A DNA stretch of 64,000 nucleotides from Janthinobacterium rivuli (GTDB taxonomy: Bacteria; Pseudomonadota; Gammaproteobacteria; Burkholderiales; Burkholderiaceae_D), in contig NZ_CP121464.1 in assembly GCF_029690045.1 (NCBI RefSeq), forward strand, positions 2,108,001-2,172,000, in the 5' to 3' direction. Both the position numbers and the translations under genes were made by a program. Position 1 is the stretch's first letter; every line of letters begins with the position of its first letter. The notes under the pieces were generated by a model. It searched no databases. It saw only the letters and a program-made list of their open reading frames with translations, and was not told the origin of the DNA. This document shows positions 6,710 through 15,860 of the stretch, one piece after another.

Positions 6710-9613
6710 TTAATCGTGGTCGCGCAGCGACGAGCGGATGCGTGCCGCTTTTTCGCGGTCGCGCTGATCGAGCGCGACGCTCACCGCGCGGGCGATGGCC
6801 TGTGGATCGGTGCCGGCCTGAACGTTGAAACTGATTTCGATCTTGTCGCCTTGAATCGTCATGCCGGCGCCAAACCCGCCTTGGGACAGCGGCGCGCGCA
6901 TGTCGAAGGCGCTGGCGGGCAGGGCGGTGGCTGTGCCGATGGCGATGCCCGCGCCCAGTTGCGTCAGGCGCTGCGCCAGGCCGGAAACCTTGGCAATCGG
7001 CGCGCCTTCGCTGCGGTCCAGGCCTACCGCCAGGCCTTGCATGGTGTAGTCGCCCAGCTGGGCAAACACGCGGCTTGGGCTGTGGATACCCAGCTTTTCC
7101 TTGAACCAGGCAATGGTGCTGGAACCGGCATTGCTGATGGCGTCCTTGACGGCGCCCATGGAACCCGTGATGCCGTTGACCAGGCCGCGCAGGATATTGG
7201 CGCCGAACTCGGTGAACTGGGCCGGCAGATGGATACCGAACCAGCTCATGACGCCAGCGAAGGCCTGGTAAAACACGCCGACCGGCGACCAGTTGAGAAT
7301 CAGCGCGCTGATACCCGCCAGGCCGCCGGCACACGTCGCCTTGAGTTGCGACCACACGCCGGCAAAGAACGTCTTGACCGGCTCCCAGCATTGATAGATG
7401 ACGTTTAAGCTGCTGGTGATGCCGCTGGCCATGCTGCGCAGCAGGCCGCTGCCGAAGTCGCTGAACTTGGCGGGCAGCGCAATGCCGAACCATCCCAGCA
7501 CGCCGGCGAAGGCGCGATAGAAGATGCCCAGCGGCGACCAGTTGACGATCAGGGCGCTGACGCCGCCAATGCCGCTGGCAAACGCCGTCTTGACGTGCGA
7601 CCAGACGCCGGTAAAGAATCCCTTGATTGGCTCCCAGTATTTATAGATCAGGAAGGCGGCGCCAGCGATGACCGTGATGGCGATGCCAATCGGGGTCATC
7701 AGAAGAGCGCGGCCCAGCCACAGCACGGCCCGGCCCGCCCACATGAAGGCGCCGCCCAAGCCGCGCAGGATAGGCGTGAGCACGCCGCCCGTCACGCCGA
7801 TTTTGGCGAACATGACGTGCAGCATGGCGTACGGGCCGATCAGGGCGGCGATGCCCAGCATCAGCGGGCCGAGCACCAGCAGCAGGCCGGCCAGCACGGC
7901 AAACGCGGTAATCATGACCTTGGCCACGGTCGGGTTGCGTTCCATGAAGCCATTCAGGCGCGTGACGGCGGCAATCGCCATTTCCAGCCCCTGCGCGTAC
8001 AGCGGCAGGATTTTCTCGCCCATGGTGAGCTTGAGGTTGGCCAGCTTCGATTGCGTTTCCAGTTCCTTGCCGGCGGCCGAGTCGCGGCCCAGTTTTTCCA
8101 GCTTGCCGATATCGGCGGCGCCACGGTTGAGCTTTTCATTCTTGTGGATTTGCCCGCGCTGCAAGTACATCTGCGAATACAGGTTCGACGCCGTGCGGTT
8201 GGAAAAGATGCTGCCGATGGCGTCGAGCACCTGGTTTTTGTCTTTGATGCCTTTCTTGGCCAGTTGCGGCAACAGCACCTTTTCCATCCATTCGAACTGG
8301 TTTTCGCGGAATAGCTCGGAACCCAGCAGCGCGCCAGGATTGAGGAAGGAAAGTTGTCCCGCTTTATCATGCGTGACCTTGCTCTTGTCGCCGATCAAGC
8401 CGAACTCTTCCAGTTTTTTTGCTGAGCGTTTGGTGGTGCGGCCCTGGTACAGGTTCTGGTACGCGCTCATCAGGGACGTGCCGACGCGGTTGCCGCTCAT
8501 TTCCTGCACCAGCGGTTCCATCTGGTAGTAAAAGGCGTCATCTTTCAAGCCCTTGGCCGCGATGCCGCCCGTCTTGATCATGTTCAGCCATTCATTCGGG
8601 CCGACGCGCCCGCCCGTGGCGGTAATCACCTGCTGCACGATGTTGGCCTGGGCTTCGAATTTTTCCTTGCTCTCCAGGCCGCCGCGCAGCTCGATGACCT
8701 TGAGCATGTCCATGAACTTGCGTTCGTTGTCGGCGCCTTCTGCTTCGCCGAAAAATGCATGGTTGGAAAATTTCATCTTGGCCAATATGGGTGCCACCAT
8801 TTCCGCGTGGTGCACATCGGCAAAGGCGCTCATGCCGTCGCGCATGAGTTGCAGGTTGTCGAGCTGGCTGGTGCCGTAGGTCTTCATGTTGCGGGCGAAG
8901 GCGACGGCCTCGGCTGATACCTTGTCGCCCAAGCCCAGGGCGTTGACCCTGCCTACTTCCGTTTGATAGTGCTTGGCCTCGTTCAGCCCCTTGACGACGG
9001 GCGCGCCGATGACGGCGCCCGTGGCGGTCGCGCCAGCGCCGGCCATGGCCAGGTTGCCCGCCTTGTTGCGCAGCTTGTCGGCATGCTGGGTGGCGTTGGT
9101 GACGCGCTGCTGCTTGGCGGCGGAGGCGGCCAGGCGCTTTTGTTGCGAGGCCAGTTCAACGTTCGTCAACTGGATACTGTTTTTTAGCCATTCCTGCGCC
9201 TTGCCCAACTGGCGCGTGTCGATGCCTGCGTCTTTCAGGCTGGTGCGCAGGACGCGGAATTGCTTGCTCTGTTCTCGGCCTTTAAGCGTCAAGGCCTGCG
9301 TGACCTTCGTCGCCGCCTTCAAATCACGCGTCATGGCGCGTGTAGGAGACTTGGTCTGTTTTATGCTTGCGGCCAGCTCTTTTACTTTTTTTTGAGCTTC
9401 TTTCAGCTCAACCCCCGTTGTTCGAATGCCGCTATGCAGTTCGCGGAATTTCCCCAGGTTTCTCTGCTGGGTGTTCAGATCGCGCAAGCGGTCGCTGGTG
9501 GCCTTCAAGGCCTTGGCCGTGTCGCTGGAACCGCCCATGATCTTTTTCAGCGGGCCGGTGATTTTGTCCAGCGCTGCAAACACTACCTGTAACTTCAAAT
9601 CCCGACCAGCCAT
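6710..9613 (-). CDS. T: Phage tail tape measure protein T
   Basis: At 967 aa this is the largest gene of the prophage and corresponds to P2 gpT, which sets tail length and is threaded through the tube. The N-terminal 20-190 region is charged and coiled-coil-like. Hydrophobic segments typical of tape measures lie at about 565-665. Two tandem copies of a roughly 75-residue unit follow (WEPIKGFFTGVW...WFGIALPAKF, then WEPVKTFFAGVW...WFGIHLPAQF), with another partial unit after them. The start codon follows the E' stop directly (TAGATG), consistent with coupled translation. Confidence 0.92.
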   Translation of the reverse strand: MAGRDLKLQVVFAALDKITGPLKKIMGGSSDTAKALKATSDRLRDLNTQQRNLGKFRELHSGIRTTGVELKEAQKKVKELAASIKQTKSPTRAMTRDLKAATKVTQALTLKGREQSKQFRVLRTSLKDAGIDTRQLGKAQEWLKNSIQLTNVELASQQKRLAASAAKQQRVTNATQHADKLRNKAGNLAMAGAGATATGAVIGAPVVKGLNEAKHYQTEVGRVNALGLGDKVSAEAVAFARNMKTYGTSQLDNLQLMRDGMSAFADVHHAEMVAPILAKMKFSNHAFFGEAEGADNERKFMDMLKVIELRGGLESKEKFEAQANIVQQVITATGGRVGPNEWLNMIKTGGIAAKGLKDDAFYYQMEPLVQEMSGNRVGTSLMSAYQNLYQGRTTKRSAKKLEEFGLIGDKSKVTHDKAGQLSFLNPGALLGSELFRENQFEWMEKVLLPQLAKKGIKDKNQVLDAIGSIFSNRTASNLYSQMYLQRGQIHKNEKLNRGAADIGKLEKLGRDSAAGKELETQSKLANLKLTMGEKILPLYAQGLEMAIAAVTRLNGFMERNPTVAKVMITAFAVLAGLLLVLGPLMLGIAALIGPYAMLHVMFAKIGVTGGVLTPILRGLGGAFMWAGRAVLWLGRALLMTPIGIAITVIAGAAFLIYKYWEPIKGFFTGVWSHVKTAFASGIGGVSALIVNWSPLGIFYRAFAGVLGWFGIALPAKFSDFGSGLLRSMASGITSSLNVIYQCWEPVKTFFAGVWSQLKATCAGGLAGISALILNWSPVGVFYQAFAGVMSWFGIHLPAQFTEFGANILRGLVNGITGSMGAVKDAISNAGSSTIAWFKEKLGIHSPSRVFAQLGDYTMQGLAVGLDRSEGAPIAKVSGLAQRLTQLGAGIAIGTATALPASAFDMRAPLSQGGFGAGMTIQGDKIEISFNVQAGTDPQAIARAVSVALDQRDREKAARIRSSLRDHD

Positions 9614-9727
9614 CTATTCCGCTCCGCTTCGCAGCCGGGCGCGTTCGCGCCAGGCCATCAGTTCATCAATCGTAAAGCCGTCCATCGCTGCCGGCGTCCA
9701 GTGGAAGACGCCGGCAATGTCGGCCAT
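9614..9727 (-). CDS. E': Small tail protein E' (GpE family; 3' part of E+E' fusion)
   Basis: This frame encodes MADIAGVFHW followed by TPAAMDGFTIDELMAWRERA and ends RLRSGAE, 37 aa in all, the pattern of the P2 GpE'/GpE tail family. It overlaps the end of gene E in the -1 frame, and its open frame reaches back to the slippery heptamer at 9778-9784. It is therefore most likely made as the C-terminus of an E+E' fusion (9614-10044), the tail assembly chaperone that loads the tape measure. The free ATG at 9727 could also be used. Confidence 0.85.
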   Translation of the reverse strand: MADIAGVFHWTPAAMDGFTIDELMAWRERARLRSGAE

Positions 9728-9735
9728 GGCGTCTT

Positions 9736-10044
9736 CTACTTCGCCGGGGATACCGAAAGGCGATCTGCTTTGCTCGCCAAAAAACCGGCAACCTCGGCGC
9801 CCACGGCCAGCAGGTCGGCCGGGTCCATGTTGGCGATGTCGTGCGCGGTCAAGGTCGGCTCGGTGATGCGCGGCAGCACGATCTGCAAGGCCGACACGTT
9901 CAGGTTGGCCAGCTCGATCAGGGAAATGCCGCGCAGGGCACCCGCCTTGGGTTTACGCACGGTAAGGGAGGTGATGAAGGTGTCGCCGCGCTTGATCGGG
10001 TCGTCCAGTTCGATGACGGCTTGGTTTTGGGTATCGTTGTGCAT
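9736..10044 (-). CDS. E: Phage tail assembly chaperone E
   Basis: The 102-aa protein is the P2 gpE counterpart (91 aa in P2), a tail tape-measure chaperone, with the family-like IELDDPIKRGDTFITSLTVR opening. Its frame contains GGT TTT TTG, giving the slip site for fusion to E'. It lies between tube protein FII and E'/T, as in P2. Most ribosomes should make E alone and a minority the E+E' fusion, whose ratio matters for tail assembly in related phages. Confidence 0.88.
   Translation of the reverse strand: MHNDTQNQAVIELDDPIKRGDTFITSLTVRKPKAGALRGISLIELANLNVSALQIVLPRITEPTLTAHDIANMDPADLLAVGAEVAGFLASKADRLSVSPAK
9778..9784 (-). promoter_or_regulatory. Programmed -1 ribosomal frameshift site (T TTT TTG) in E
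   Basis: Read on the minus strand, gene E contains the heptamer T TTT TTG in the correct X XXY YYZ phase. This is the same slippery heptamer as in P2 gene E. After a -1 slip the frame stays open through the E' sequence to the stop at 9614-9616. The site and open frame are seen directly; frameshifting is inferred from P2. Confidence 0.85.
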
Positions 10045-10081
10045 GCTGTGTTCCTTGTGGTGGTGTGATTAAAAAAGGGGA

Positions 10082-10591
10082 TTACAGGCCGATGGCCTTG
10101 CGGATGGCCGCATTGGTGTCGCCGCCGCCAAAGTTCTCGGTGCCGCTCATGAAGTCCAGTTCGATGACGGTGGCGCCGTCGATCATCAGCTTGTAATAGC
10201 TGCAAGCCATCGTGTATTTGTGCGTCGTGTCGTCGCCCATCTTGGCCGCACCCATGTCGATTTCCTTGTAGCGGCCGCGCACGACGACCTCGACGGCGGC
10301 GACGCTGCCGTCATCGTCGTTCTGATAAGCGCCGGCAAAGCGCAGTTGCACGGCGCCATGCGTGTGGGCGCCGTACTGTTTCAGGGCTTCGGCGATCAGG
10401 CCGCCAGCGCTCCATTCCAGCGACAGCGCCTCATTGCCGAAGTCGACGGACACGGGGCCGCTCATGCCGCCGGCGCGGTACTCTTCCATCTTGCGGCTCA
10501 GTTTGGGCAAGGTGACTTCGGGCACCATGCCCATGAACAGCACGCCGTTTTGAAATACATTGAATTGCTTGAGTTTGTGGGGCATGCCCAT
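10082..10591 (-). CDS. FII: Phage major tail tube protein FII
   Basis: The 169-aa protein matches P2 gpFII (172 aa), which polymerises into the inner tail tube. The P2-like opening MGMPHKLKQFNVFQNG and the VTLPKLSRKMEEYR and RGRYKEIDMG segments are clear family marks. It follows sheath gene FI by about 50 bp in the same transcript. Confidence 0.93.
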   Translation of the reverse strand: MGMPHKLKQFNVFQNGVLFMGMVPEVTLPKLSRKMEEYRAGGMSGPVSVDFGNEALSLEWSAGGLIAEALKQYGAHTHGAVQLRFAGAYQNDDDGSVAAVEVVVRGRYKEIDMGAAKMGDDTTHKYTMACSYYKLMIDGATVIELDFMSGTENFGGGDTNAAIRKAIGL

Positions 10592-10639
10592 AGTGTTCTC
10601 CAGTGGTTAATTGCACCCGCGCGCGGCGGGCACTTGGGA

Positions 10640-11815
10640 TTAAGCGGCGATGCGCGAGGCGAAGTCGGCCAGGTAGCGGTCGGTAATGCGCTGCTGGAAT
10701 TTCAGGTTTTCCAGCGGCGGCACGGGCGTGTAGTCGTAATCGATGGCCAACTTGCCGTCTTTCAGCGCCGTCTTGTCGTTGTATTGCTCGTCATACCAAG
10801 CGTGGCCGTCGATGATGTAGCCCTGCAATTTCAAGTCGCGGAACTTGGCATTGATGCTTTCCAGCAGGTCGCGCACCAGGGATGGATGCAAGGGCACGTC
10901 GACATAGGCGAAGTGCGCCTCGGCAATGGTGTCGGCCAGCACCTGGGCCGTGCGCGTGTAGCTTTCAAAATAGAAGAAGCCGCCCGGTTCCTCGCAGGTA
11001 CGCGAACCCCAGAAGCGGTAACCGCCCATGTTAATCAGGGTGGTCACTTCCTTGGCGTTGAGCACGCCGGCGTCGGTGGCCGGGTCTTGCAGATCGAAAA
11101 ACACGTCCTTGGTGATGCCGGTAGGGCCATTCACAACGACGTTGGACAGCGTCTTGTGCCAGCCCGTTTCCTCGTCGATCTTGGCGCGCAGGCCCATGGC
11201 GTAAGCGACGGCGGACATGCTGGCCTCGGCATCGATGGCGGTATCCCAGTTCACAAAATCCGGCCAGATGATCATTACCTCACGCTGGCCGAACTGGCCG
11301 CGATAGGTGGTGGCCGCCGTGACGGTGGCGCAGCCATAGGCGGATGCGTACACGAAGCCGCGCAGGCGCTGTGCCACGCTGGCCAGAGCATTGGTGACGG
11401 CCTGGGTATCCAGCCCCGGCGCGCCCAGGATGCGAGGCTTCACGCCCAGTTTACTTTGCGCGGCCAGCAGCGCCTGGGCGCCCAGGTACTTGCCATCGGG
11501 TGAGGTGCCGCCGACGGCGTTGCTGGTGGTTTCCGCCTCCGTCTCGCCTTCGGCCACACGCACCACGACCGTCAGGGGCTTGGTCTGTGCGGCAATCGCT
11601 TCCAGTGCGCGGTACAAGGTGCCGGTCTTGCCGGCCTTGCCCATGGCGGCCAGCACGTTGGTGACGAGCACGGGCGTGTCGAGCGGGAAGGCGGCCGGGT
11701 CGGCATCGTCGGCCGTGGCGATCAGGCCCAGCACGGCGGTGGACACGGTGCGGATGGGGCGCGAACCCTCGTTGATTTCGATGACGCGCACGCCATGGTG
11801 GTAGTCGGTAGCCAT
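10640..11815 (-). CDS. FI: Phage contractile tail sheath protein FI
   Basis: The 391-aa product corresponds to P2 gpFI (396 aa), the sheath subunit that contracts at infection. The HGVRVIEINEGSRPI start and the FWGSRTCEEP motif near residue 260 are typical. It begins the FI-FII-E-T-U-D block; in P2 a late promoter precedes FI, and here the gap to G is only 36 bp. No clear activator site is seen in that gap. Confidence 0.93.
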   Translation of the reverse strand: MATDYHHGVRVIEINEGSRPIRTVSTAVLGLIATADDADPAAFPLDTPVLVTNVLAAMGKAGKTGTLYRALEAIAAQTKPLTVVVRVAEGETEAETTSNAVGGTSPDGKYLGAQALLAAQSKLGVKPRILGAPGLDTQAVTNALASVAQRLRGFVYASAYGCATVTAATTYRGQFGQREVMIIWPDFVNWDTAIDAEASMSAVAYAMGLRAKIDEETGWHKTLSNVVVNGPTGITKDVFFDLQDPATDAGVLNAKEVTTLINMGGYRFWGSRTCEEPGGFFYFESYTRTAQVLADTIAEAHFAYVDVPLHPSLVRDLLESINAKFRDLKLQGYIIDGHAWYDEQYNDKTALKDGKLAIDYDYTPVPPLENLKFQQRITDRYLADFASRIAA

Positions 11816-11851
11816 GTTGCTCTCCTGGTAGGTGGTGAATGTCGGGGGGTG

Positions 11852-12334
11852 TTACTGGGTGTTGCCTGCATCATCGAAGGCGCGCCGGGCCTCTTGCGGC
11901 AAGGCGTCGGCGATGCGCTGGAATTCGGCGCTGACGGCCGCTTGCAGGGCGTCCATATCCTGCGCGGCGGCGACTGTCGGGCAGATGGTGATGTCGAGCA
12001 GGCAGGTGCGCGCCGTGGCGATGGCTTGCGCGGTTGCCGCATCGCCGCTGGCCATGGCAGCAAAGCCGATACCGGCTAGGCGGTTGAGGATGCCGTCACG
12101 GCGCGCGCGAACGGTATTGAGGTAGACGGCGCACACCTGGCCATAGGGAATGGCAGGGGCCGGCGTGATGCGCAGCGCCCCTTTGACAAACTTGAAGGAT
12201 CCGCCGGATGCGCGGGCGGTATGGGCGGCCAGGTGATCCGCCTCGGATACCTCAAACACATCGGACGGGATGTCCTGGTACTTGATGTTGACGGGGTAAA
12301 AAAAACCTGTGCTCGGGGAATATCTGACGGGCAT
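11852..12334 (-). CDS. G: Tail fibre assembly protein G
   Basis: The 160-aa protein lies 2 bp after the fibre gene H and has the layout of caudoviral tail fibre assembly chaperones: a short N-terminal fibre-tip-like segment (YSPSTGFFYPVN) and a helical C-terminal half. It corresponds by position to P2 gpG (175 aa), which helps fold and attach the fibre. Sequence conservation in this family is low, so position carries much of the call. Confidence 0.78.
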   Translation of the reverse strand: MPVRYSPSTGFFYPVNIKYQDIPSDVFEVSEADHLAAHTARASGGSFKFVKGALRITPAPAIPYGQVCAVYLNTVRARRDGILNRLAGIGFAAMASGDAATAQAIATARTCLLDITICPTVAAAQDMDALQAAVSAEFQRIADALPQEARRAFDDAGNTQ

Positions 12335-12336
12335 GA

Positions 12337-13998
12337 TTAGTTTCCAATCGCAAAATAGGAGGGGGTGATGCCGGCCGAAAGCGCATTCCCGTTGTAGGTG
12401 TACAGGCGGAAGCCCGTTTTTGTCCTCATACCGGCGTTGATATTGCTGGGCAGACTGGACCCGCTTCCACCTTGCCCTTCATATCCACTGAAGACGTGAA
12501 AACACGCGTTTGGAAACGGAATCGGAAAGATCACGTCGACATAGCCGGATTCCGGTGTCTGCGCTCCGCCGCCCCATTGCAGGATCATGCCGCCGGGTTG
12601 TTTCTGGTAGCCGCTCGAAGACAACATTGCCGCAAAGTCGGCATTGCGCCACAGCTCGGCGGTCGATTCGATGACTTGCCAGACTTTTGGCCCGGTCGCC
12701 ATGAGGGTCAGGAATTGCCCAGGCTTGATCGTGATGCTCGGCACACTGCCGACATCAAATCCAATGTTCACGCCCGGCGCGGCAAGAATGGTGCCGCTAT
12801 TGAACAGCCCGAAGAACTTGACGCACTTGCCGGAATTGTTGGGAATGCCAAGCGATACCGGGTCGGGAATGGTGATGGCCTTGCCCGCAGTCGGGAAGTA
12901 CAGGGCGCAGCCCATATCCTCGGCGGTGAGCGAACGGCTTTCAGTGACGTCGGCATAGCGAACCATGTTTCCTTGTGCGCGCTGCACAAAGTCGGCATTG
13001 ACCAGCTTGCTCGACGCGTCGAACTTCGGCAGTGTCGCCACTTCCTTCATGCTGTATTGCGGATGCGGATCTGCCGCCGCTGCGTGCTTGGCCAGTTGCT
13101 GGTCGCCATAGGCGCGTGCGCTGGTGTCCTGTTGATCGACATAGGCGACCTTGGCCAGCAGCGGGTGCGGGTCAAGAGCCGCCTGATGCTTGGCCAGTTG
13201 CTGGTCGCCATAGGCGCGCGCGCTGGTGTCCTGCTGATCGACATAGGCGACCTTGGCCAGGAGCGGGTGCGGGTCAAGAGCCGCCTGATGCTTGGCCAGT
13301 TGCTGATCGCCATAGGTGCGTGCGCTGGTGTCCTGCTGATCGACGTAGGTGACTTTTGCCAGCAGCGGGTGCGGGTCGGCGGCCGCCTGGTGCTTGGCCA
13401 GTTGCTGATCACCATAGGTGCGTGCGCTGGTGTCCTGCTGATCGACGTAGGTGACTTTTGCCAGCAGCGGGTGCGGGTCGACAGCGGCCAGATGCTTGGC
13501 CAGTTGCGCGTCGCTGTAGGCGCGCACAGTAATGTCCTGGTCATCGACATACTTGCGCGTGGCCAGAACGATGGACGGGTCGATTTTTAGCTCGATAGCG
13601 GCCGTGCTGGCGACGATCAGTACGATACGCACCACCTGCATGCGGCCGCTACCTTCCGCCATCAGTGGCTTGTAGCTGGGCGGGCAGTTGGCCACGGCGC
13701 ACAGGTCGCCCGCCTCGTCATAAATGCCGAGTTCGCGCATCCACCAGCCGCCCACGTTCTCGGGTAAGACTTGCTCGGCAATGATCTGGCTGGTGTTGTC
13801 CGGGTCTTTGTCCAACTTGTTCAGGTCGGCGCGGTGCACCTCGCGCACAAGCGCCTTTTGTCCTCGGTCGGGAACCGGTAGGGTGCCGTTGCCGTCACCT
13901 ACGCCCATTTTTTTGAGTTTCAGGGTTTGGCCCAGGGCGATAGCATTGGCCAGCTTGGCCTCGCCCACCTGCGTCAGAATTGCGAAATATGTGCTCAT
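12337..13998 (-). CDS. H: Phage tail fibre protein H with five 34-aa repeats
   Basis: The 553-aa protein starts with a conserved P2 gpH-type N-terminal attachment domain (about 1-150; FAILTQVGEAKLANA). Five 34-residue units follow (about 145-315), each with YVDQQDTSAR, YGDQQLAKH and DPHPLLAKV. The C-terminal part contains GYQKQPGGMILQWG, the mark of gp53-like fibre tips that bind the host surface. The start codon overlaps the I stop in ATGA. The repeats are also nearly identical as DNA, so their number can change by recombination. Confidence 0.9.
   Translation of the reverse strand: MSTYFAILTQVGEAKLANAIALGQTLKLKKMGVGDGNGTLPVPDRGQKALVREVHRADLNKLDKDPDNTSQIIAEQVLPENVGGWWMRELGIYDEAGDLCAVANCPPSYKPLMAEGSGRMQVVRIVLIVASTAAIELKIDPSIVLATRKYVDDQDITVRAYSDAQLAKHLAAVDPHPLLAKVTYVDQQDTSARTYGDQQLAKHQAAADPHPLLAKVTYVDQQDTSARTYGDQQLAKHQAALDPHPLLAKVAYVDQQDTSARAYGDQQLAKHQAALDPHPLLAKVAYVDQQDTSARAYGDQQLAKHAAAADPHPQYSMKEVATLPKFDASSKLVNADFVQRAQGNMVRYADVTESRSLTAEDMGCALYFPTAGKAITIPDPVSLGIPNNSGKCVKFFGLFNSGTILAAPGVNIGFDVGSVPSITIKPGQFLTLMATGPKVWQVIESTAELWRNADFAAMLSSSGYQKQPGGMILQWGGGAQTPESGYVDVIFPIPFPNACFHVFSGYEGQGGSGSSLPSNINAGMRTKTGFRLYTYNGNALSAGITPSYFAIGN
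13057..13566. repeat. H: Five 102-bp direct repeats in the tail fibre gene
   Basis: The sequence CTTGGCCAGTTG recurs at 13087, 13189, 13291, 13393 and 13495, an exact 102-bp period, and the bases between copies are nearly identical apart from the outermost copy. Each unit encodes 34 residues, so gain or loss keeps the reading frame. Unit edges are approximate. Confidence 0.88.
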
Positions 13999-14615
13999 GG
14001 ATAGATGGTCATGGTGTCGATGGTATGGGATGCGCCGGCCTGCAACAGCGTGCCGCGCACTTCGATGGTTTCCGCGATCCAGGGATACACGGTCACGACG
14101 TCGCCGTGGTATGCGGCAATGCCTGTGTAAACGGTGCCGCGAGTTTCCAGATACAGCGCCAGGCCCGTCATGTGACGGCTAACGGGTTTGGCGTCGGCAA
14201 TCAGGCGCTCCATTTCCTGAAACATGGCGTCCGTGATGCCCGTGTCCAGCACGCCCACGTCGAGGCGGAAAGTACCCGGCACGCCCGGTGGCGTCGTTTG
14301 CCACCATTCGGTAATGCGGATCAGATAGCCCAGGGACTCGACCACGCGGCGCACGGCGGCAATCGTGCCCTTGTGCTTGTGGATGAAATAGGACGCCTTG
14401 ATCGTGCCGCGCTTGGTCGACTCGGGCCAGGCGTCATCCCAGCGGTCGACGGAACAGGCCCAGGCCAGAAATGGCAGCAAGTTGACCGGGCAGCGGTCGA
14501 CGCTCCACAGGTCGCGCAGCGGCACGGGCACGTTGACCAGCTCGGCGCAGGCCACGGCAATGGCGCGTTCCAGCGCGGTAGTGTTGGGCGGCAGGGTGGG
14601 CACGAGCTTATTCAT
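13995..14615 (-). CDS. I: Phage baseplate/tail protein I
   Basis: The 206-aa product is the P2 gpI counterpart (176 aa), a baseplate component. The start MNKLVPTLPPNTTALERAIA at ATG 14615 is typical of the family and overlaps the end of J by 8 bp. LRDLWSVDRCPVNLLPFLAW is the conserved core. The roughly 30 extra C-terminal residues are longer than in P2. Confidence 0.9.
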   Translation of the reverse strand: MNKLVPTLPPNTTALERAIAVACAELVNVPVPLRDLWSVDRCPVNLLPFLAWACSVDRWDDAWPESTKRGTIKASYFIHKHKGTIAAVRRVVESLGYLIRITEWWQTTPPGVPGTFRLDVGVLDTGITDAMFQEMERLIADAKPVSRHMTGLALYLETRGTVYTGIAAYHGDVVTVYPWIAETIEVRGTLLQAGASHTIDTMTIYP

Positions 14616-15519
14616 CGAGTACCACGACATTGAGCTTGATGGCCGTGCAGCGCGCGGCCTGGGTGGCGTTCAGTTCGATGTCCGCCGCCGGGCTGGTCAA
14701 GACGACCTTGCGCACGCCTTCGACATGCACGGCGGCGCTGCAGGCGGACCGGTAGATGCTGTGGCCCAGGGGGCGGCGCGGCTGCGACACGCGTACGGCG
14801 TTGGTGCGCGCGGCGGCCAGCAGGATCGGCACTTCCGGGCCGACGCCGATAAACAAGGTGGCCTCGATCTGGTAATCGATGACCTGGGCGGCCTGCACGG
14901 TCAGGCGGTCGCCCAGGGGGCGCACTTCCTCGGCATTGAGCGCGCGCGCCACGGTGGCCAGCAGCGCGGCGTCGGCGATGCCGGAGTCGTTGTTGGCCAG
15001 CACCGTGACGATGACGTGCGCCGGCGCGGGGCTGGTGGCGCTTGCGTCCTTGACGCGGCCGTCGCTGCTGCGGGCGTGGAATTCGTAGGAGGCTTTCGGG
15101 CCGGCCACGGACAGGCCATCCGGCGCTTCCTGGATGCGCAGGCGGTAGGCGTCGTTGTCTTCCATGACGGCGGCCACGGGTGGCAGGGCGTTCGGATTGG
15201 CCGGCGTGATGACCAGGCGCGCCACGTTGACGTTGGCGCCCAGCTGATCGAGGTCGCCATCGAGGGCAAACGCCAGCATGACGGCCTTGCCCGCCTCGTT
15301 GACGCGGTTGCGCAGGATGGTCTCCTGATAGGCGTTTTCTTCCAGCAGCTTGGTGGCTGGCTCCGATTCCAGTTCAAGCAAGGCCGTGACGGCGGCGCGC
15401 TCGGTTTCCGGCAGCAGGCTGACAAGGTGCGTCTTGCGGCCAGCCAGGATGGTTTCGAAGTCCAGTACTTCCACTACGCTGGGCGCCGGCAATTGCGTCA
15501 GGTCGATGGGCGTGCTCAT
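14608..15519 (-). CDS. J: Phage baseplate assembly protein J
   Basis: The 303-aa protein equals P2 gpJ (302 aa) in length and carries the baseplate J-like domain, which forms the wedge of the contractile tail baseplate. The opening IDLTQLPAPSVVEVLDFE and the GDRLTVQAAQVIDYQIEATL segment are characteristic. It overlaps W by 4 bp (ATGA), so the V-W-J-I set is translationally coupled. Confidence 0.93.
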   Translation of the reverse strand: MSTPIDLTQLPAPSVVEVLDFETILAGRKTHLVSLLPETERAAVTALLELESEPATKLLEENAYQETILRNRVNEAGKAVMLAFALDGDLDQLGANVNVARLVITPANPNALPPVAAVMEDNDAYRLRIQEAPDGLSVAGPKASYEFHARSSDGRVKDASATSPAPAHVIVTVLANNDSGIADAALLATVARALNAEEVRPLGDRLTVQAAQVIDYQIEATLFIGVGPEVPILLAAARTNAVRVSQPRRPLGHSIYRSACSAAVHVEGVRKVVLTSPAADIELNATQAARCTAIKLNVVVLDE

Positions 15520-15860
15520 ACGCTACTCCCTTGCTTGACGGGCACGGCAAGGGTGATGCCTTGGCCATTGGCCGTGCCGTCCAGCAGCAGGGCGATGGCG
15601 CCGTCCGTGTCGCGCGTGAGCTGTACGCTGGCCAGTTGCAAACGCGGCTCCCAGCGGCGCAGGGCAAAGGCGGTGGCGGCGTAGATGCGCAACTGCGTGG
15701 CGCTGTTCAAGGGCTGGTCGATCAGCTCGGGCACTTCGGAACCATAGCGGCGGCGCCGGATGCGCGAGCCGATGGGCGTCGTGAGAATGTCGGTCACGGA
15801 CTGGCGCAGGTGGCCCAGGCCCGTCAGGCTGCGCCCGGTGGTGGCGTGCATGCCCATCAT
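15516..15860 (-). CDS. W: Phage baseplate wedge protein W (gp25-like)
   Basis: The 114-aa protein matches P2 gpW (115 aa) of the GPW/gp25 family that joins the baseplate to the sheath. The LRQSVTDILTTPIGSRIRRR and YGSEVPELID segments are the family signature. It overlaps V upstream and J downstream by ATGA junctions. Confidence 0.94.
   Translation of the reverse strand: MMGMHATTGRSLTGLGHLRQSVTDILTTPIGSRIRRRRYGSEVPELIDQPLNSATQLRIYAATAFALRRWEPRLQLASVQLTRDTDGAIALLLDGTANGQGITLAVPVKQGSSV

Noticed and set aside
13057..13566. Possible CRISPR array from regular repeats
   Set aside because: The repeats are 102 bp, tandem and coding, without distinct spacers.
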